From positions 124,001-188,000 of the forward strand of contig NZ_JARFML010000006.1 in the NCBI RefSeq assembly GCF_029167105.1: a DNA stretch of 64,000 nucleotides, in the 5' to 3' direction. The stretch comes from Bradyrhizobium yuanmingense. GTDB taxonomy: Bacteria; Pseudomonadota; Alphaproteobacteria; Rhizobiales; Xanthobacteraceae. Below, one piece after another: positions 8,607 to 17,967 of the stretch (its first letter is position 1; each line of letters begins with the position of its first letter). The notes beneath the pieces were generated by a model. The model ran no database searches. It was given only the letters and a program-made list of their open reading frames with translations, and was not told where the DNA came from. The translations under genes were made by a program, and so were the position numbers.

Positions 8607-10436
8607 TCAATCGAGCGTGAAGGCGGCGCTGTAGTCACGTTTGAGCGCGGAATCCTGGCGCTCTTTTCTCAGGATGCAGTTGCCGATGACCAGTATGTCG
8701 AGCTCGTTACCCATGAAGCAACGGAAGGCATCCTCTGGTGTGCAGACGATCGGTTCGCCGCGAACGTTGAAGCTGGTGTTGACCAGCACCGGGCATCCCG
8801 TGAGCTCCTTGAAACGAGACAGCAAGCGATGGAAAAGCGGATTGGTGTCGGCGCTGACCGTTTGGATTCGGGCGGAATAGTCAACATGCGTCACCGCGGG
8901 GATCGTCGAGCGGACCACGTTGAGCTTGTCGATGCCGAATAATGCTTGCTCGTCCGGGCTCATCATGTGGCGCCGGTCGCTCCTGACGCCGGCAACCAGG
9001 AGCATGTACGGGCTGTCGCTGTCGAGTTCGAACCAGTCGGCAACGTCCTCGCGTGCAACCGCCGGGGCAAATGGCCGGAAGCTTTCGCGAAATTTCACCT
9101 TGAGATTGAGGTTCTTCTGCATGGAGGACGAGCGCGGATCGCCTAGGATCGAGCGTGCGCCGAGCGAGCGCGGCCCGAATTCCATCCTGCCCTGAAACCA
9201 GCCGACCGCAAGCTGGTCGGCCAGGGCCGCCGCGGTCGCCTCGATCATTCCATTCTCGCTGAGGACATCGAAGCGGGCGCCGGCGGCGCGCAGCCGCTGT
9301 TCGATGTCCGCTTGCGAGAATTCAGGTCCGAGGAAAGCGCCGGACATGCCGTCGCCGCCCACGACATCGCGCGCTTGTTGTCGGAACTGATGGTAGGCGG
9401 CGAGTGCCGCCCCGACCGCGCCGCCGGCGTCGCCGGAGGCCGGCTGAATCCAGATCGAATCGAAGCTGCCGTCCCGCAACACCTTGCCATTGGCGACGCA
9501 ATTGAGCGCAACGCCGCCTGCAAGGCACAGGTTGCGGGCGCCGGTCTGAGCCGCAAGGCTGCGGGTCAAACGAAGGACCGCCTCCTCCAGGACGGCCTGG
9601 ATGGAGGCGGCAATATCCATATGGAAAGGCGTGAGCAATTGGCCCGGCGTCCGCACCGGCTGCCCAAACAGTTTGGCAAACCGGTTATTGGTCATCGTCA
9701 GCCCGGTGCAATAATCGAAATACGACATGTCGAGGCGAAACGAGCCGTCCGCTTTCAGATCGATCAGCGAATCCAGGATCAGCTGCGCGTATTTCGGTTC
9801 GCCATAGGGAGCAAGCCCCATCAGTTTGTATTCGCCGGAATTGACCTTGAAGCCGGTGTAGTAGGTGAAGGCGGAATACAATAGACCGAGCGAGTGCGGA
9901 AAATGGATTTCTTGAAATATCTCGAGACGGTTGCCATCTCCCATCGCCGCTGAGGTCGTCGCCCATTCGCCGACGCCGTCCATCGTGAGCACGGCCGCCT
10001 TCTCGAAAGGGGACGGGAAAAAAGCGCTGGCTGCGTGGCTCAGATGATGCTCGGTGAACAGGAGCCGGTCGGGGGCGAAGTCGGCGTCGAACTCGGCCAG
10101 ATGCTTCTGCAGCAGGCTCTTCTGGAACAGTTTTTCCTTCAGCCAAAGCGGCATGGCCATCTTGAAAGAGCGGAAACCGCGCGGTGCAAGGGCAACATAG
10201 GTCTCGAGCAGCCGCTCGAATTTGAGAAACGGCTTGTCGTAGAAGGCGACCTGGTCGATGCCGGAGAGCTTCGCGCCGGCGGCCTCCAGACAGAACGCGA
10301 TGGCGTGGTGCGGAAACGAAGCGTCGTGCTTTTTCCGGGTGAAGCGTTCCTCCTGCGCCGCAGCGATCACGCGGCCGTTTGCAATCAGGGCTGCCGCGCT
10401 GTCATGATAGAAGGCGGAGATGCCGAGAACGCGCAT
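8607..10436 (-). CDS. O-carbamoyltransferase (NodU/CmcH family)
   Basis: 609 residues, full length for the family. It starts MRVLGISAFYHDSAAAL. The N-terminal Kae1/YrdC-like catalytic part includes HHLSHAASAFF (about residue 130), TMDGVGEW and GEYKLMGLAPYG, and CLAGGVALNCVANGK lies mid-protein. The C-terminal domain has MEFGPRSLGARSILGDPR and NTSFNVRGEPIVCTPEDAF. The family transfers carbamoyl from carbamoyl phosphate, via a carbamoyl-adenylate, to a hydroxyl of a sugar or antibiotic. It lies downstream of the SxtJ-like gene on the same strand, 75 bases apart. Here it most likely carbamoylates a glycan sugar; no nod genes are present to suggest Nod factor. Confidence 0.93.
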   Translation of the reverse strand: MRVLGISAFYHDSAAALIANGRVIAAAQEERFTRKKHDASFPHHAIAFCLEAAGAKLSGIDQVAFYDKPFLKFERLLETYVALAPRGFRSFKMAMPLWLKEKLFQKSLLQKHLAEFDADFAPDRLLFTEHHLSHAASAFFPSPFEKAAVLTMDGVGEWATTSAAMGDGNRLEIFQEIHFPHSLGLLYSAFTYYTGFKVNSGEYKLMGLAPYGEPKYAQLILDSLIDLKADGSFRLDMSYFDYCTGLTMTNNRFAKLFGQPVRTPGQLLTPFHMDIAASIQAVLEEAVLRLTRSLAAQTGARNLCLAGGVALNCVANGKVLRDGSFDSIWIQPASGDAGGAVGAALAAYHQFRQQARDVVGGDGMSGAFLGPEFSQADIEQRLRAAGARFDVLSENGMIEATAAALADQLAVGWFQGRMEFGPRSLGARSILGDPRSSSMQKNLNLKVKFRESFRPFAPAVAREDVADWFELDSDSPYMLLVAGVRSDRRHMMSPDEQALFGIDKLNVVRSTIPAVTHVDYSARIQTVSADTNPLFHRLLSRFKELTGCPVLVNTSFNVRGEPIVCTPEDAFRCFMGNELDILVIGNCILRKERQDSALKRDYSAAFTLD

Positions 10437-10510
10437 GTCTCAAGGCTGCGCGCAAATGAGAGGTGCGGCTGCGCGAAGGAGGCCCCGGTCGTCGGACAGC
10501 AAATCGATCA

Positions 10511-10936
10511 TCAGAACTGATCTCGCATGGTTTCGGGCGCAGGGCCGGGCGTGCGGCGGATCCAATAGCTTTCAGTGCTTGCGTCACGCTTCAGCCGCAA
10601 CGGATCCTTGCCGCTCAAGCGCATGACGAGGCCGGTCGGCAGGATCGTGCCGTAGAAGATCAGTCCCATCAGAACGGGATTGGTGACCTTGTGCAGAAGT
10701 AGACCAAGCCTTGTCCAGGCACGGTTCAGTGGGTGCAGTGCGGCGGGGCGGATTGCGGCGACCACCGCGAACATCGCGGCAAGGACTGCCGTCCATGGCC
10801 ACAGGCGGCCGGAATGCCAGCCGTTGAAAAGGGTGATGAGCGTAAACGCAGCAGCCATCACCCAGCCAAACGTCCGGTCCGAGCCGACCACCACTTGCTC
10901 CTCTCGGGAGAAAAGCTTGTGCGTGTTCTGCTCCAT
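10511..10936 (-). CDS. SxtJ family membrane protein
   Basis: 141 residues from MEQNTHKLFSREEQ (an ATG six codons upstream at 10954 is the alternative). The pattern GSDRTFGWVMAAAF, two to three hydrophobic helices and a C-terminal GKDPLRLKRD-type tail match SxtJ, a protein of unknown function found beside O-carbamoyltransferases. It is immediately upstream of the carbamoyltransferase. A 23-codon frame (10440-10511) starts on its stop codon (TGATG) and fills the gap; it does not resemble DUF5989 and may be chance. The classical third partner, DUF5989, is 8 kb away at 2407. Confidence 0.8.
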   Translation of the reverse strand: MEQNTHKLFSREEQVVVGSDRTFGWVMAAAFTLITLFNGWHSGRLWPWTAVLAAMFAVVAAIRPAALHPLNRAWTRLGLLLHKVTNPVLMGLIFYGTILPTGLVMRLSGKDPLRLKRDASTESYWIRRTPGPAPETMRDQF

Positions 10937-11137
10937 GCTAGTCCGAGCCCGCATCAGAAGCCAAAAAATGGTGGTGCATCGCGGCAGTCATCTCGTTTGG
11001 CCCCGGCTTCGCTTCAAACGTTTCCGATTGTGCATGACGTGCATGCCACCGCAACGCGAGCCCAGTCAATCCGGCTAAGAGCCGATCGGCGCGTCTCGGG
11101 CGAGCCATAGGGAACCCAGAGGGATCCTTTTTCTGGA

Positions 11138-11196
11138 AAAACAACCCCATGCACAGTAGGCGACCCCGCAAAATCAATCACTTAGCCACCCCCGAT
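11138..11196. repeat. Interspersed repeat, copy 1
   Basis: Positions 11138-11162 match 55859-55883 base for base (25 bases), and similarity continues more weakly on the right (ATCAATCACTTAGCC against ATCAATGACTTGGCG). Both copies lie in intergenic DNA at the 3-prime or 5-prime edge of unrelated genes, so this is a dispersed element. It also creates a spurious 79-codon frame on the minus strand (10938-11177) that I do not call a gene. Confidence 0.65.
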
Positions 11197-11252
11197 AGCG
11201 GTCTATGGAACCTTATGCGAAAGGCCTGACGATGTCGCTCCCGCCGCGCCGA

Positions 11253-12509
11253 TCAATCCGACAACGGTGCCGCAGGCATCCCCAGGAGTTCCGTGAAACG
11301 TTCGGCAATCGCAGGCTGATTGAACGGCCGCGACAGGAAGTGCTGATTGGCCGCCCGTTTGTGTTTCTTCAGAAGGTCGGGATTCTCGAGATATCCGACG
11401 ATCGCAGCGGATAGCTCTCTCCTCATTTCGGTGTCGGACTTCGCCGACAGGATTTGCCCGGTCACGCCATCCTCGACGGCCTCACGGCATCCGGGGTGGT
11501 CGGAGGCGATCGACGCAAGGCCGGTTGCGGCAGCTTCGATCAGGATGCGGGGGATTCCCTCGCCGTACCTTGTCGGCAGGCAAACGACGTCGCATTGCCG
11601 GAGCAGATTCGGCATATCCGTGACGTGGCCGAGAAAACGGATCTCCGTCATTTGTTCGAGATCGCGGTGCGATATCGCGTCGGGATCGTGATCGTCCGGG
11701 AGGCCGGCGACGATGAACTCCACATCGCTGCGATGTGCCAGGTCATGCGCGACCGTCAGAAAAGTACTCAAGCCTTTCGACTTCAAGAGCCGGGAAGCGA
11801 ACAGGACTTTTGTCGTGCTGCCACTTCGCGCGTTTTCCAGTGGATAGAACAGATTGGGGTCCACGCCAGCGCCCTCGATGAGTGATGAATTCCTCTCGCT
11901 GGCAATGCCCCTGTCTGTCCAAAACTCGCGATCATGCCGGGTCTCGAAAGTAAAGTGCACGTAATCCCGTCGCGACAACACTCGAAATGCCAACAACGTA
12001 AGCGCACTTGCGATCTGGTAGCGCCGTTGGCCGGGAGCCTTTGGCGACATCATCCGGCCCAAACCCGGCAGCGTGATCAGAACTTGTTTCGGGTAAGCAT
12101 GGAGAAAATGCGAGACGATCGACACAAATCCCGAAAATATGGCGGGCTTGAGCGTCACGAGATGGACGGCATGTGGCTTGAACGCGCGGATCGTCCGCGC
12201 CGTCCGAAGCATCAGCCTGGCGTCGCCAAATGGATCGAATCTGAAGCGCTCGATCGGCACATGGATATAATTCCAGCCTTGAATGCCTTCGGCACGAATT
12301 GGATCACCACCAGCGATAACCGTCACATCGACGCCGAGGGACGCGAGATGGGTGACGACCGACAGCCGATGGCGAAGAAAGTAGGCGCCATCGTTGCAGA
12401 TCACGAGAACCCGATATCCGGATCCGCAATATTTTAGGCGCTCGAATTCCCTCGCCGGGTTTCCTTGACGCTCGGAATTCGGCCCGCCCATTTGCCCACT
12501 CTGGATCAT
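11253..12509 (-). CDS. Glycosyltransferase family 4 (GT-B)
   Basis: 418 residues. The N-terminal Rossmann half starts near YRVLVICNDGAYFLRHRL. The C-terminal nucleotide-sugar-binding half has VLFASRLLKSKG (about 225-240) and the E-x7-E motif of GT4 (EGIPRILIEAAATGLASIAS), followed by GCREAVEDGVTG. This is a retaining glycosyltransferase on the cytoplasmic side, resembling WbpJ/PglA-type enzymes of lipid-linked glycan assembly. It is divergent from the ligase gene at 12742, with a 232-base shared upstream region. The first Met or Met7 could be the start. Confidence 0.88.
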   Translation of the reverse strand: MIQSGQMGGPNSERQGNPAREFERLKYCGSGYRVLVICNDGAYFLRHRLSVVTHLASLGVDVTVIAGGDPIRAEGIQGWNYIHVPIERFRFDPFGDARLMLRTARTIRAFKPHAVHLVTLKPAIFSGFVSIVSHFLHAYPKQVLITLPGLGRMMSPKAPGQRRYQIASALTLLAFRVLSRRDYVHFTFETRHDREFWTDRGIASERNSSLIEGAGVDPNLFYPLENARSGSTTKVLFASRLLKSKGLSTFLTVAHDLAHRSDVEFIVAGLPDDHDPDAISHRDLEQMTEIRFLGHVTDMPNLLRQCDVVCLPTRYGEGIPRILIEAAATGLASIASDHPGCREAVEDGVTGQILSAKSDTEMRRELSAAIVGYLENPDLLKKHKRAANQHFLSRPFNQPAIAERFTELLGMPAAPLSD

Positions 12510-12741
12510 GTTGTCTTTCGAGGCCTTCCCTCGAAGGGTGGACGGTTCCTGCGCAAAGCGCTACCCAAATATCGCATTCACTGAAAAATGAGGCGCACGA
12601 TCAACGGACCGGGAAACGCATCTTTTGTTCGAGTCCAGCATGCGGTTGTTATGACGGAGAGATTCAATCACGTGCGCGACAGCGCGCCGGGCAGCCCTTT
12701 GGAACCGATGCTTCGAGCCCGAATTGGCCCGAGGGACGAAC

Positions 12742-14082
12742 ATGACTGAGGCGATGCGTCGCAGTCCGGCAGTTTTCGGTTGGGCCGCCGCACTTGCCTC
12801 CAAGTGCCGCTGGGGCGTGCTGTCTCTGGAGGCCAATCTCCTCGTGGTTCTCGCGGCGGTGGCTTTGCCCTGGTCGACGAGCGCAGTCTCGATATTATTC
12901 GGACTCTGGCTGTTAACGCTGGTGCGGCTGTTACCCACCTTCGAATACCGCGCGTTCCTGCGCTCGCTCGCCAGTCCGATATGCCGGTGGCCGCTCGCCT
13001 TGGTCACACTCGGCTTGGTTGGAATGCTGTGGGGCGATGTTTCGTGGCAGGATCGGCTTCAAGGCTTCAGTCCCCTTGCCAAGCTGCTGGCCCTTCCGCT
13101 CCTATTCTACCATTTCTCCCTCTGGCCCCGTAGCGCCTGGGTTTTTGGCGGGTTTCTGATCTCCTGCGCGATTCTGATGGGGCTGTCCTGGATCGTGTGG
13201 TTCGTTCCGGACCTGGCGTTGGCGTCGGGCAGGAGCCCCGGCGTACCCGTGAAGAACTATATCGACCAGAGCCAGGAATTCGCATTGTGCATGGTGGCGC
13301 TAACGCCATTCATTCTCGATTTCTGGAAGCAAGGTAGATATGTGGCCGCACTGGCCTGCGCGGCCCTGGTGCTGGGCTTCTTCGCCAATATGGCCTTCGT
13401 GGTGTCGGCCCGCGCGGCGCTAATCTATGTCCCGACGCTGGTCGCCGTGTTTGCCTTCTCGCATCTGGATCGTCGGGCGACGACGCTGCTGTTCGCAGGT
13501 GTCGTCGTTCTGGCGGCTACGGTGTGGTTCGCGTCGCCCTATCTGCAGGCACGCATCGGCGCGTTTGCGCTGGAGTATCACGACTATCAGCAGAACATTG
13601 CCGCATCGACCGGCCGGCGAATCGAATACTGGCAAAAGTCGCTCGGCTTCTTCGTGGATGCGCCCTTGATCGGCCATGGAACCGGTTCGACGCGACATTT
13701 GTTCGAGCAAGCCGCGGTTGGGCAATCCGGGCTTGCCGCCGAGATCACCAGGAATCCGCACAATCAGACGCTCGCCGTCGCGGTCGAATGGGGCATTGTG
13801 GGAGTAGCCGTTCTGTACGCGATGTGGATAGCGCATGCGCAACTATTCCGCGGCCAAGGTCTTGCGAACTGGATCGGGCTATTGGTTGTCGTCCAAAATC
13901 TGGTGAGTTCCCTTTTCAATTCTCACCTGTTCGATTTTGTCGAAGGGTGGATGTACGTGCTTGGCGTGGGAGTTGCGGGCGGCATGAAGCTTGGAGCACA
14001 GCGACGCCCTGGAGAATCTCAGGGCGCGCCGCGCGGCAGCGCGTCTGCCGTTGCCGGTGTGCCTGGGCCTTCGCGGCTTTGA
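12742..14082 (+). CDS. O-antigen ligase / polymerase-type membrane protein
   Basis: 446 residues with about 10-12 hydrophobic helices. The Wzy_C-type periplasmic loop signature is seen: LIGHGTGSTRHLFEQA followed by NPHNQTLAVAVEWGIVG. Family members either ligate O-antigen to lipid A-core (WaaL) or polymerise repeat units (Wzy). Because export here looks ABC-dependent (Wzm/Wzt), a ligase role is more likely than Wzy, but this is inference. The start at 12742 has GAGGGA five bases upstream; a TTG at 12724 is less likely. It is the first gene of a plus-strand run to 21960. Confidence 0.85.
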   Translation: MTEAMRRSPAVFGWAAALASKCRWGVLSLEANLLVVLAAVALPWSTSAVSILFGLWLLTLVRLLPTFEYRAFLRSLASPICRWPLALVTLGLVGMLWGDVSWQDRLQGFSPLAKLLALPLLFYHFSLWPRSAWVFGGFLISCAILMGLSWIVWFVPDLALASGRSPGVPVKNYIDQSQEFALCMVALTPFILDFWKQGRYVAALACAALVLGFFANMAFVVSARAALIYVPTLVAVFAFSHLDRRATTLLFAGVVVLAATVWFASPYLQARIGAFALEYHDYQQNIAASTGRRIEYWQKSLGFFVDAPLIGHGTGSTRHLFEQAAVGQSGLAAEITRNPHNQTLAVAVEWGIVGVAVLYAMWIAHAQLFRGQGLANWIGLLVVVQNLVSSLFNSHLFDFVEGWMYVLGVGVAGGMKLGAQRRPGESQGAPRGSASAVAGVPGPSRL

Positions 14083-14163
14083 AAACCTATCCCAGTTCGT
14101 CTAATGAGGGTGGGAGCCCCAATCCAGCAACCTAAGAGCGCCAGTTTTGATCGCGGAAGCTGA

Positions 14164-15114
14164 ATGCGAATTTCAATTATCACGCTGACCATTGATTCGT
14201 CGGACTATGTCGATGAGGCCATTGGCAGCATCGAGCATCAGGGGCCTTACGAACTTGAGCACATCGTCGTCCACGACGGTGCCGACGGCTTTATCCGGCG
14301 CCTGGCGCAGAAATACCCACACATCAAATTCGTCGGTGGCAACGGGACCGGCGCCACGGCTGCGGCGGCGCTCGGCGTCCAGGCTTCGACCGGCGATTTC
14401 ATCTTGCTTGTTCACAGCGACGACCGGATTCGACCGGGTGTGCTTGGCCGATTGGCAAGCGAGGCGGCCGCTCGTCCCAACGTGAGGATCTGGACTGGCG
14501 GCGCGCAGATGTTCTGCACGCTCCCTGACGGCGAGGAGCTCGTCGTGCGCCGGATGGTTGGCGAAGACATGACCCGGTTGTCGCTCGAGAATGTCTGCGA
14601 TGATATGCCTCTGTTGTCGGCACGGTTCTGCCATCGTTCGGTATTTTCCCAGATCGGCAATTTCGATCCGATGTTCTCAGAGAGCAGCGACCGCGAATTC
14701 CTGCTGCGGGCGACCATCGCCGGCGTGCGGGAAGGTTCGCTGAACGTCGTCGTGTCCGAAATGAGAGTGCACGACGAATCGCGCACCATGCACTTCCGCA
14801 AGGGCTTTACGCCGCCCTACCTAGAGGAGCATGTGCACATCGCCGACCAATGGTTGGCCCGTCCGGATATTTCCGCCGAAGTCCGGCGCTTCCTGCGAAA
14901 CTGGCGGGCGCGCGAGATGGTGAGGCTCATTGTCTATCAAGGCCGCGCCGGGCAATGGAAGCAGGCGACACAGGCATGTTTCCGCGAAGAATTGGCCGAC
15001 CCCTTGTGGATATTTCGCGCCTTGAGCATCGTGGAGGCGCGCCGGCTCCGGCACAGGTTCTACAACGCGAAGGCCGTCGACCGCCTCCGCCTGACCGAAA
15101 CGAGTGAGGCATGA
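14164..15114 (+). CDS. Glycosyltransferase family 2
   Basis: 316 residues, GT-A fold: MRISIITLTIDSSDYVDEAI, HIVVHDGADG, and the metal-binding DxD-type HSDDR after TGDFILLV (about residue 85). GT2 enzymes add a sugar from an NDP-donor with inversion. The last four bases overlap the next gene's ATG (ATGA), showing tight coupling with the CgeB-like protein. Acceptor and donor cannot be told from sequence. Confidence 0.88.
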   Translation: MRISIITLTIDSSDYVDEAIGSIEHQGPYELEHIVVHDGADGFIRRLAQKYPHIKFVGGNGTGATAAAALGVQASTGDFILLVHSDDRIRPGVLGRLASEAAARPNVRIWTGGAQMFCTLPDGEELVVRRMVGEDMTRLSLENVCDDMPLLSARFCHRSVFSQIGNFDPMFSESSDREFLLRATIAGVREGSLNVVVSEMRVHDESRTMHFRKGFTPPYLEEHVHIADQWLARPDISAEVRRFLRNWRAREMVRLIVYQGRAGQWKQATQACFREELADPLWIFRALSIVEARRLRHRFYNAKAVDRLRLTETSEA

Positions 15115-17870
15115 GCTCCCGAAAGATCGCTCCCGAATTCTCGTTCCGATTCACCGCTGAAGACATCCGCCATGCCTATGGTTCGGCGGACACCGCTTTC
15201 GCTCGCGGCGATTTCTTGAACGTGACGCAGATGGCGCCCGCGAGTTCGGAGCTGCGGGGTTGTGCGCTGATCCTCGGCGGCCTGCTGGAGCAGGGCCTGG
15301 CGCTACTCGATGGCCTCGCAACGGTCGGCGATCGGGCGAGGCTGTGCAGGGCACTCGCATTCTGGTCGCTGAAGCGGGATGGGGAAGCGGACGCGGAATT
15401 GGCGAGAGTTGGCAGTGCGGAGTTCATGTCGGCAGCGGCGACCTTCCGCAACCTGATCAAGCGCGACGACGTGACCATCTTCGTGCCCGGCGCGATCCTG
15501 TCCGTATTTCCGGAACATCACTCCGAGAGCTTCATTGCGCCGGCCTACAAATATGGATCGATCACGGTCAAGTATGTTGGAAGTCAGCTTGCCAGCAATG
15601 CCTACGACTATTCGCCGACGGACTCGCTTAGCGAATTCATCGACAATCTGCCCGAGGGCGAGCGGCCGGACCTGATCTTCTCGTTGAGCCCGCAATGGCT
15701 GGTGGCAAAGGACTTCCACAAGGTCACCGTTCCCAAGGTGATCTGGTGTCATGACTCCGACGCCTTTCAATACCGCAACGCCGACAATTATGGGCTCTAC
15801 GATGTCGCGATCTGCAACTGTTCGCAGGAACATTTTGAGCTCAGCCAGGGCACGCCGGGTCTCTATTGTGCAGCCAATCTGCTGTTGCACCCGATCGCGA
15901 CACCGTTTCCCGAGGCATCGCCGCATCGCGAAAAGCTCGTCGACATCATCTTCACCGGCTCCGCATTGGCGCCATTCCATTCCGAAAAGCCCCGCTTCCT
16001 GTTCAACCTTTCAAGCCTTGCTCCCCGTTACAAGGTGAAGGTGATCGAAGGGCATATGCCGGAGAAGGACTATTTCGAAGCCGTCTCGCACGCGAAATTC
16101 CTCCCCGTCGTCAATCGTTATGCCGGTTCGCCATCGCCGCGCTGGCGGGACGCGCTGTCCAACGGCGCGTTTCTGCTGTTTCCGGAAGGTTCGTTCTACG
16201 ACGAGATCGCGCCTGGCTGCTATCCGTTCCGCGCGGAGACCATGACGGCCGACATCGCTGCGCATCTCGATCGCTGCGCAGCCGGTCATCCGGACTACGA
16301 ATTCGCGACCGTCGTACCTGTGGTGAACGAGCGCTTCGCGATCCATCGCGAGCCGCGTGAGGAGAGCTATCAGCGGTTGCTGAAATATGCGCTGTTCATG
16401 GGACTGGTTTGGCGCCACGCGACTCCGGTCCCCAAGCGACAGCGCCAGCGGAGACTGGTCTGGCTGACGCCGGCGGTCGATTGCGGTTGCTTCGGCACCG
16501 ATCATATCCGCGAGCAGATTGCGAATTTCTGCGACGGGATCGGACCTGACGATTTGTCCGACGAGATCGATTACAACAACGCGGCGCATTTGCATGCCCA
16601 GGCGGTGTTCACGTTCCACGAGAATCGGAACGCCGGCAAATGGGCGGCGCGGGCCGATGAATATTTCAGGGAAGGCCTGGCGCGCTTTCCGAATTCGCTA
16701 TTGCTGCTGTTCAACGAGGCGCATTGGAGCTTCTTCAAGCCCGATGCGGATTTTCGGGCAGCCGAAAAGAAATTCCTCGCTATCATCGATCGGGAGGCCG
16801 AGCTCGTCTTCGATCCGCGCGGCGCGGACGTTGCCTTCGCCTACACGCTGCACGGCAATGACGAGGTGTTTCCCTGCTACGAATATGCCGACGTTGCGAC
16901 CAGCGAACTGACGCTGGAAAGTACGCCCGAGCTCCGCGATCGAAAGCAGTTGCCTTACAGCACGCGCGACATCATCGTCGCCGCCTGTCATGGCTATGTC
17001 GGCTGGGCGAAGCTCAAACGCAACGACAATAAAGGTGGTGTCGCCTGGTTGCGGCGTGGCGCGGAGCTCTATCCGCAGGGGCTGCCGATGTTGCGTCTCT
17101 ATTTCGACACGTTGCTTCGGCTGGCGGCGAAGGTTCCGAAGTTTCCGGCAATGCTGGCGTCAGATCTGGCCGAGGCTTTCATTGCGGTGGCAAATGTCAA
17201 TCCGTCGATCCTGCTCACCCATGTCTATACCGTCGTTCCGATCCTTGCCGAGAACGGCGAGCGGCAGGCGGCGCGAGAGGTGCTGGCAGGGTGGCACCAG
17301 CTCTCCAACATCGTCCATAAACTCCGGGTCGACGACGAGGCGCATCAACTGGCGTTGTACGGATTGCTCTGGAATCATCGCTCCCTGCTTCCCAAGTCGC
17401 TGCTGGACCGGATCGACGAGGCGCTCTGGGACAGGGAATCCGTTAAGGATCTGACCCAGCTCGAACGGCGCATGATCGAAGTCGCGCGGATCAGCGAATT
17501 CCCCAACAGAAAGCGAAAGTGGTGGTCTCTCAGGTCTGCAAAGGCTCAGGCAGACGACCAGATCGCCCGCTTGCTGGCAGAGAGCGGCTATGGGCAGGAG
17601 CGTGTGGTATTCTCCAGCATCGTGCGCGCGATGAAGATCTGGCTGCGCGCTCCGGGCGACGTGCGATGGATCTACCTCAAGAAGGCCGTGCGCCTCGGAT
17701 TGCGCGGCGACGTCAAACAGGCGCTGGTCCGTACCCAGAGATGGTCAGCAGTCAGCAAATGGTCCAAGGGTGAAGGCTTGAACGCGCTTCCCCGGCCACG
17801 GAGACGGGGGATCCCCTCGTTGCGGACGTGGCTGATACGGCTGGGCAGGAACCCTATGCGGCGTGAGTGA
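15111..17870 (+). CDS. Large CgeB-like glycosyltransferase with helical tail
   Basis: 919 residues. The middle (about 130-430) resembles the CgeB / Glyco_trans_1_2 type GT-B enzymes: KVIWCHDSDAFQYRN (about 210), VDIIFTGSALAPFH, and the PSPRWRDALSNGAFLLFPEG block (about 340), where family members bind the donor. The first 120 residues look like helical repeats, and the C-terminal 450 residues look like TPR/SEL1-type helices (DEYFREGLARFPNSLLLLF, GGVAWLRRGAELYPQGLP). No signal peptide, so cytoplasmic. It overlaps the GT2 gene by four bases. The tail may hold partners of a glycan-assembly complex; that is inference. Confidence 0.7.
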   Translation: MSSRKIAPEFSFRFTAEDIRHAYGSADTAFARGDFLNVTQMAPASSELRGCALILGGLLEQGLALLDGLATVGDRARLCRALAFWSLKRDGEADAELARVGSAEFMSAAATFRNLIKRDDVTIFVPGAILSVFPEHHSESFIAPAYKYGSITVKYVGSQLASNAYDYSPTDSLSEFIDNLPEGERPDLIFSLSPQWLVAKDFHKVTVPKVIWCHDSDAFQYRNADNYGLYDVAICNCSQEHFELSQGTPGLYCAANLLLHPIATPFPEASPHREKLVDIIFTGSALAPFHSEKPRFLFNLSSLAPRYKVKVIEGHMPEKDYFEAVSHAKFLPVVNRYAGSPSPRWRDALSNGAFLLFPEGSFYDEIAPGCYPFRAETMTADIAAHLDRCAAGHPDYEFATVVPVVNERFAIHREPREESYQRLLKYALFMGLVWRHATPVPKRQRQRRLVWLTPAVDCGCFGTDHIREQIANFCDGIGPDDLSDEIDYNNAAHLHAQAVFTFHENRNAGKWAARADEYFREGLARFPNSLLLLFNEAHWSFFKPDADFRAAEKKFLAIIDREAELVFDPRGADVAFAYTLHGNDEVFPCYEYADVATSELTLESTPELRDRKQLPYSTRDIIVAACHGYVGWAKLKRNDNKGGVAWLRRGAELYPQGLPMLRLYFDTLLRLAAKVPKFPAMLASDLAEAFIAVANVNPSILLTHVYTVVPILAENGERQAAREVLAGWHQLSNIVHKLRVDDEAHQLALYGLLWNHRSLLPKSLLDRIDEALWDRESVKDLTQLERRMIEVARISEFPNRKRKWWSLRSAKAQADDQIARLLAESGYGQERVVFSSIVRAMKIWLRAPGDVRWIYLKKAVRLGLRGDVKQALVRTQRWSAVSKWSKGEGLNALPRPRRRGIPSLRTWLIRLGRNPMRRE

Positions 17871-17967
17871 CCGGCGCGTACCGATTCTAAGGTGGATTCG
17901 GAAGACACGGGGATTGCCCTGAGGGCGATCGTCGCTCAGGATCGAGGCGGTGGTGAGGAGGGGCTAA

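Noticed and set aside
8607..10436. Carbamoyltransferase as a nodulation gene (nodU)
   Set aside because: No nodABC, nod box or other nodulation gene is in the window; SxtJ and glycan context favour polysaccharide decoration.
10938..11177. 79-codon minus-strand frame near SxtJ
   Set aside because: Its N-terminal part is created by the interspersed repeat also found at 55859, and it lacks a ribosome site or conserved look.
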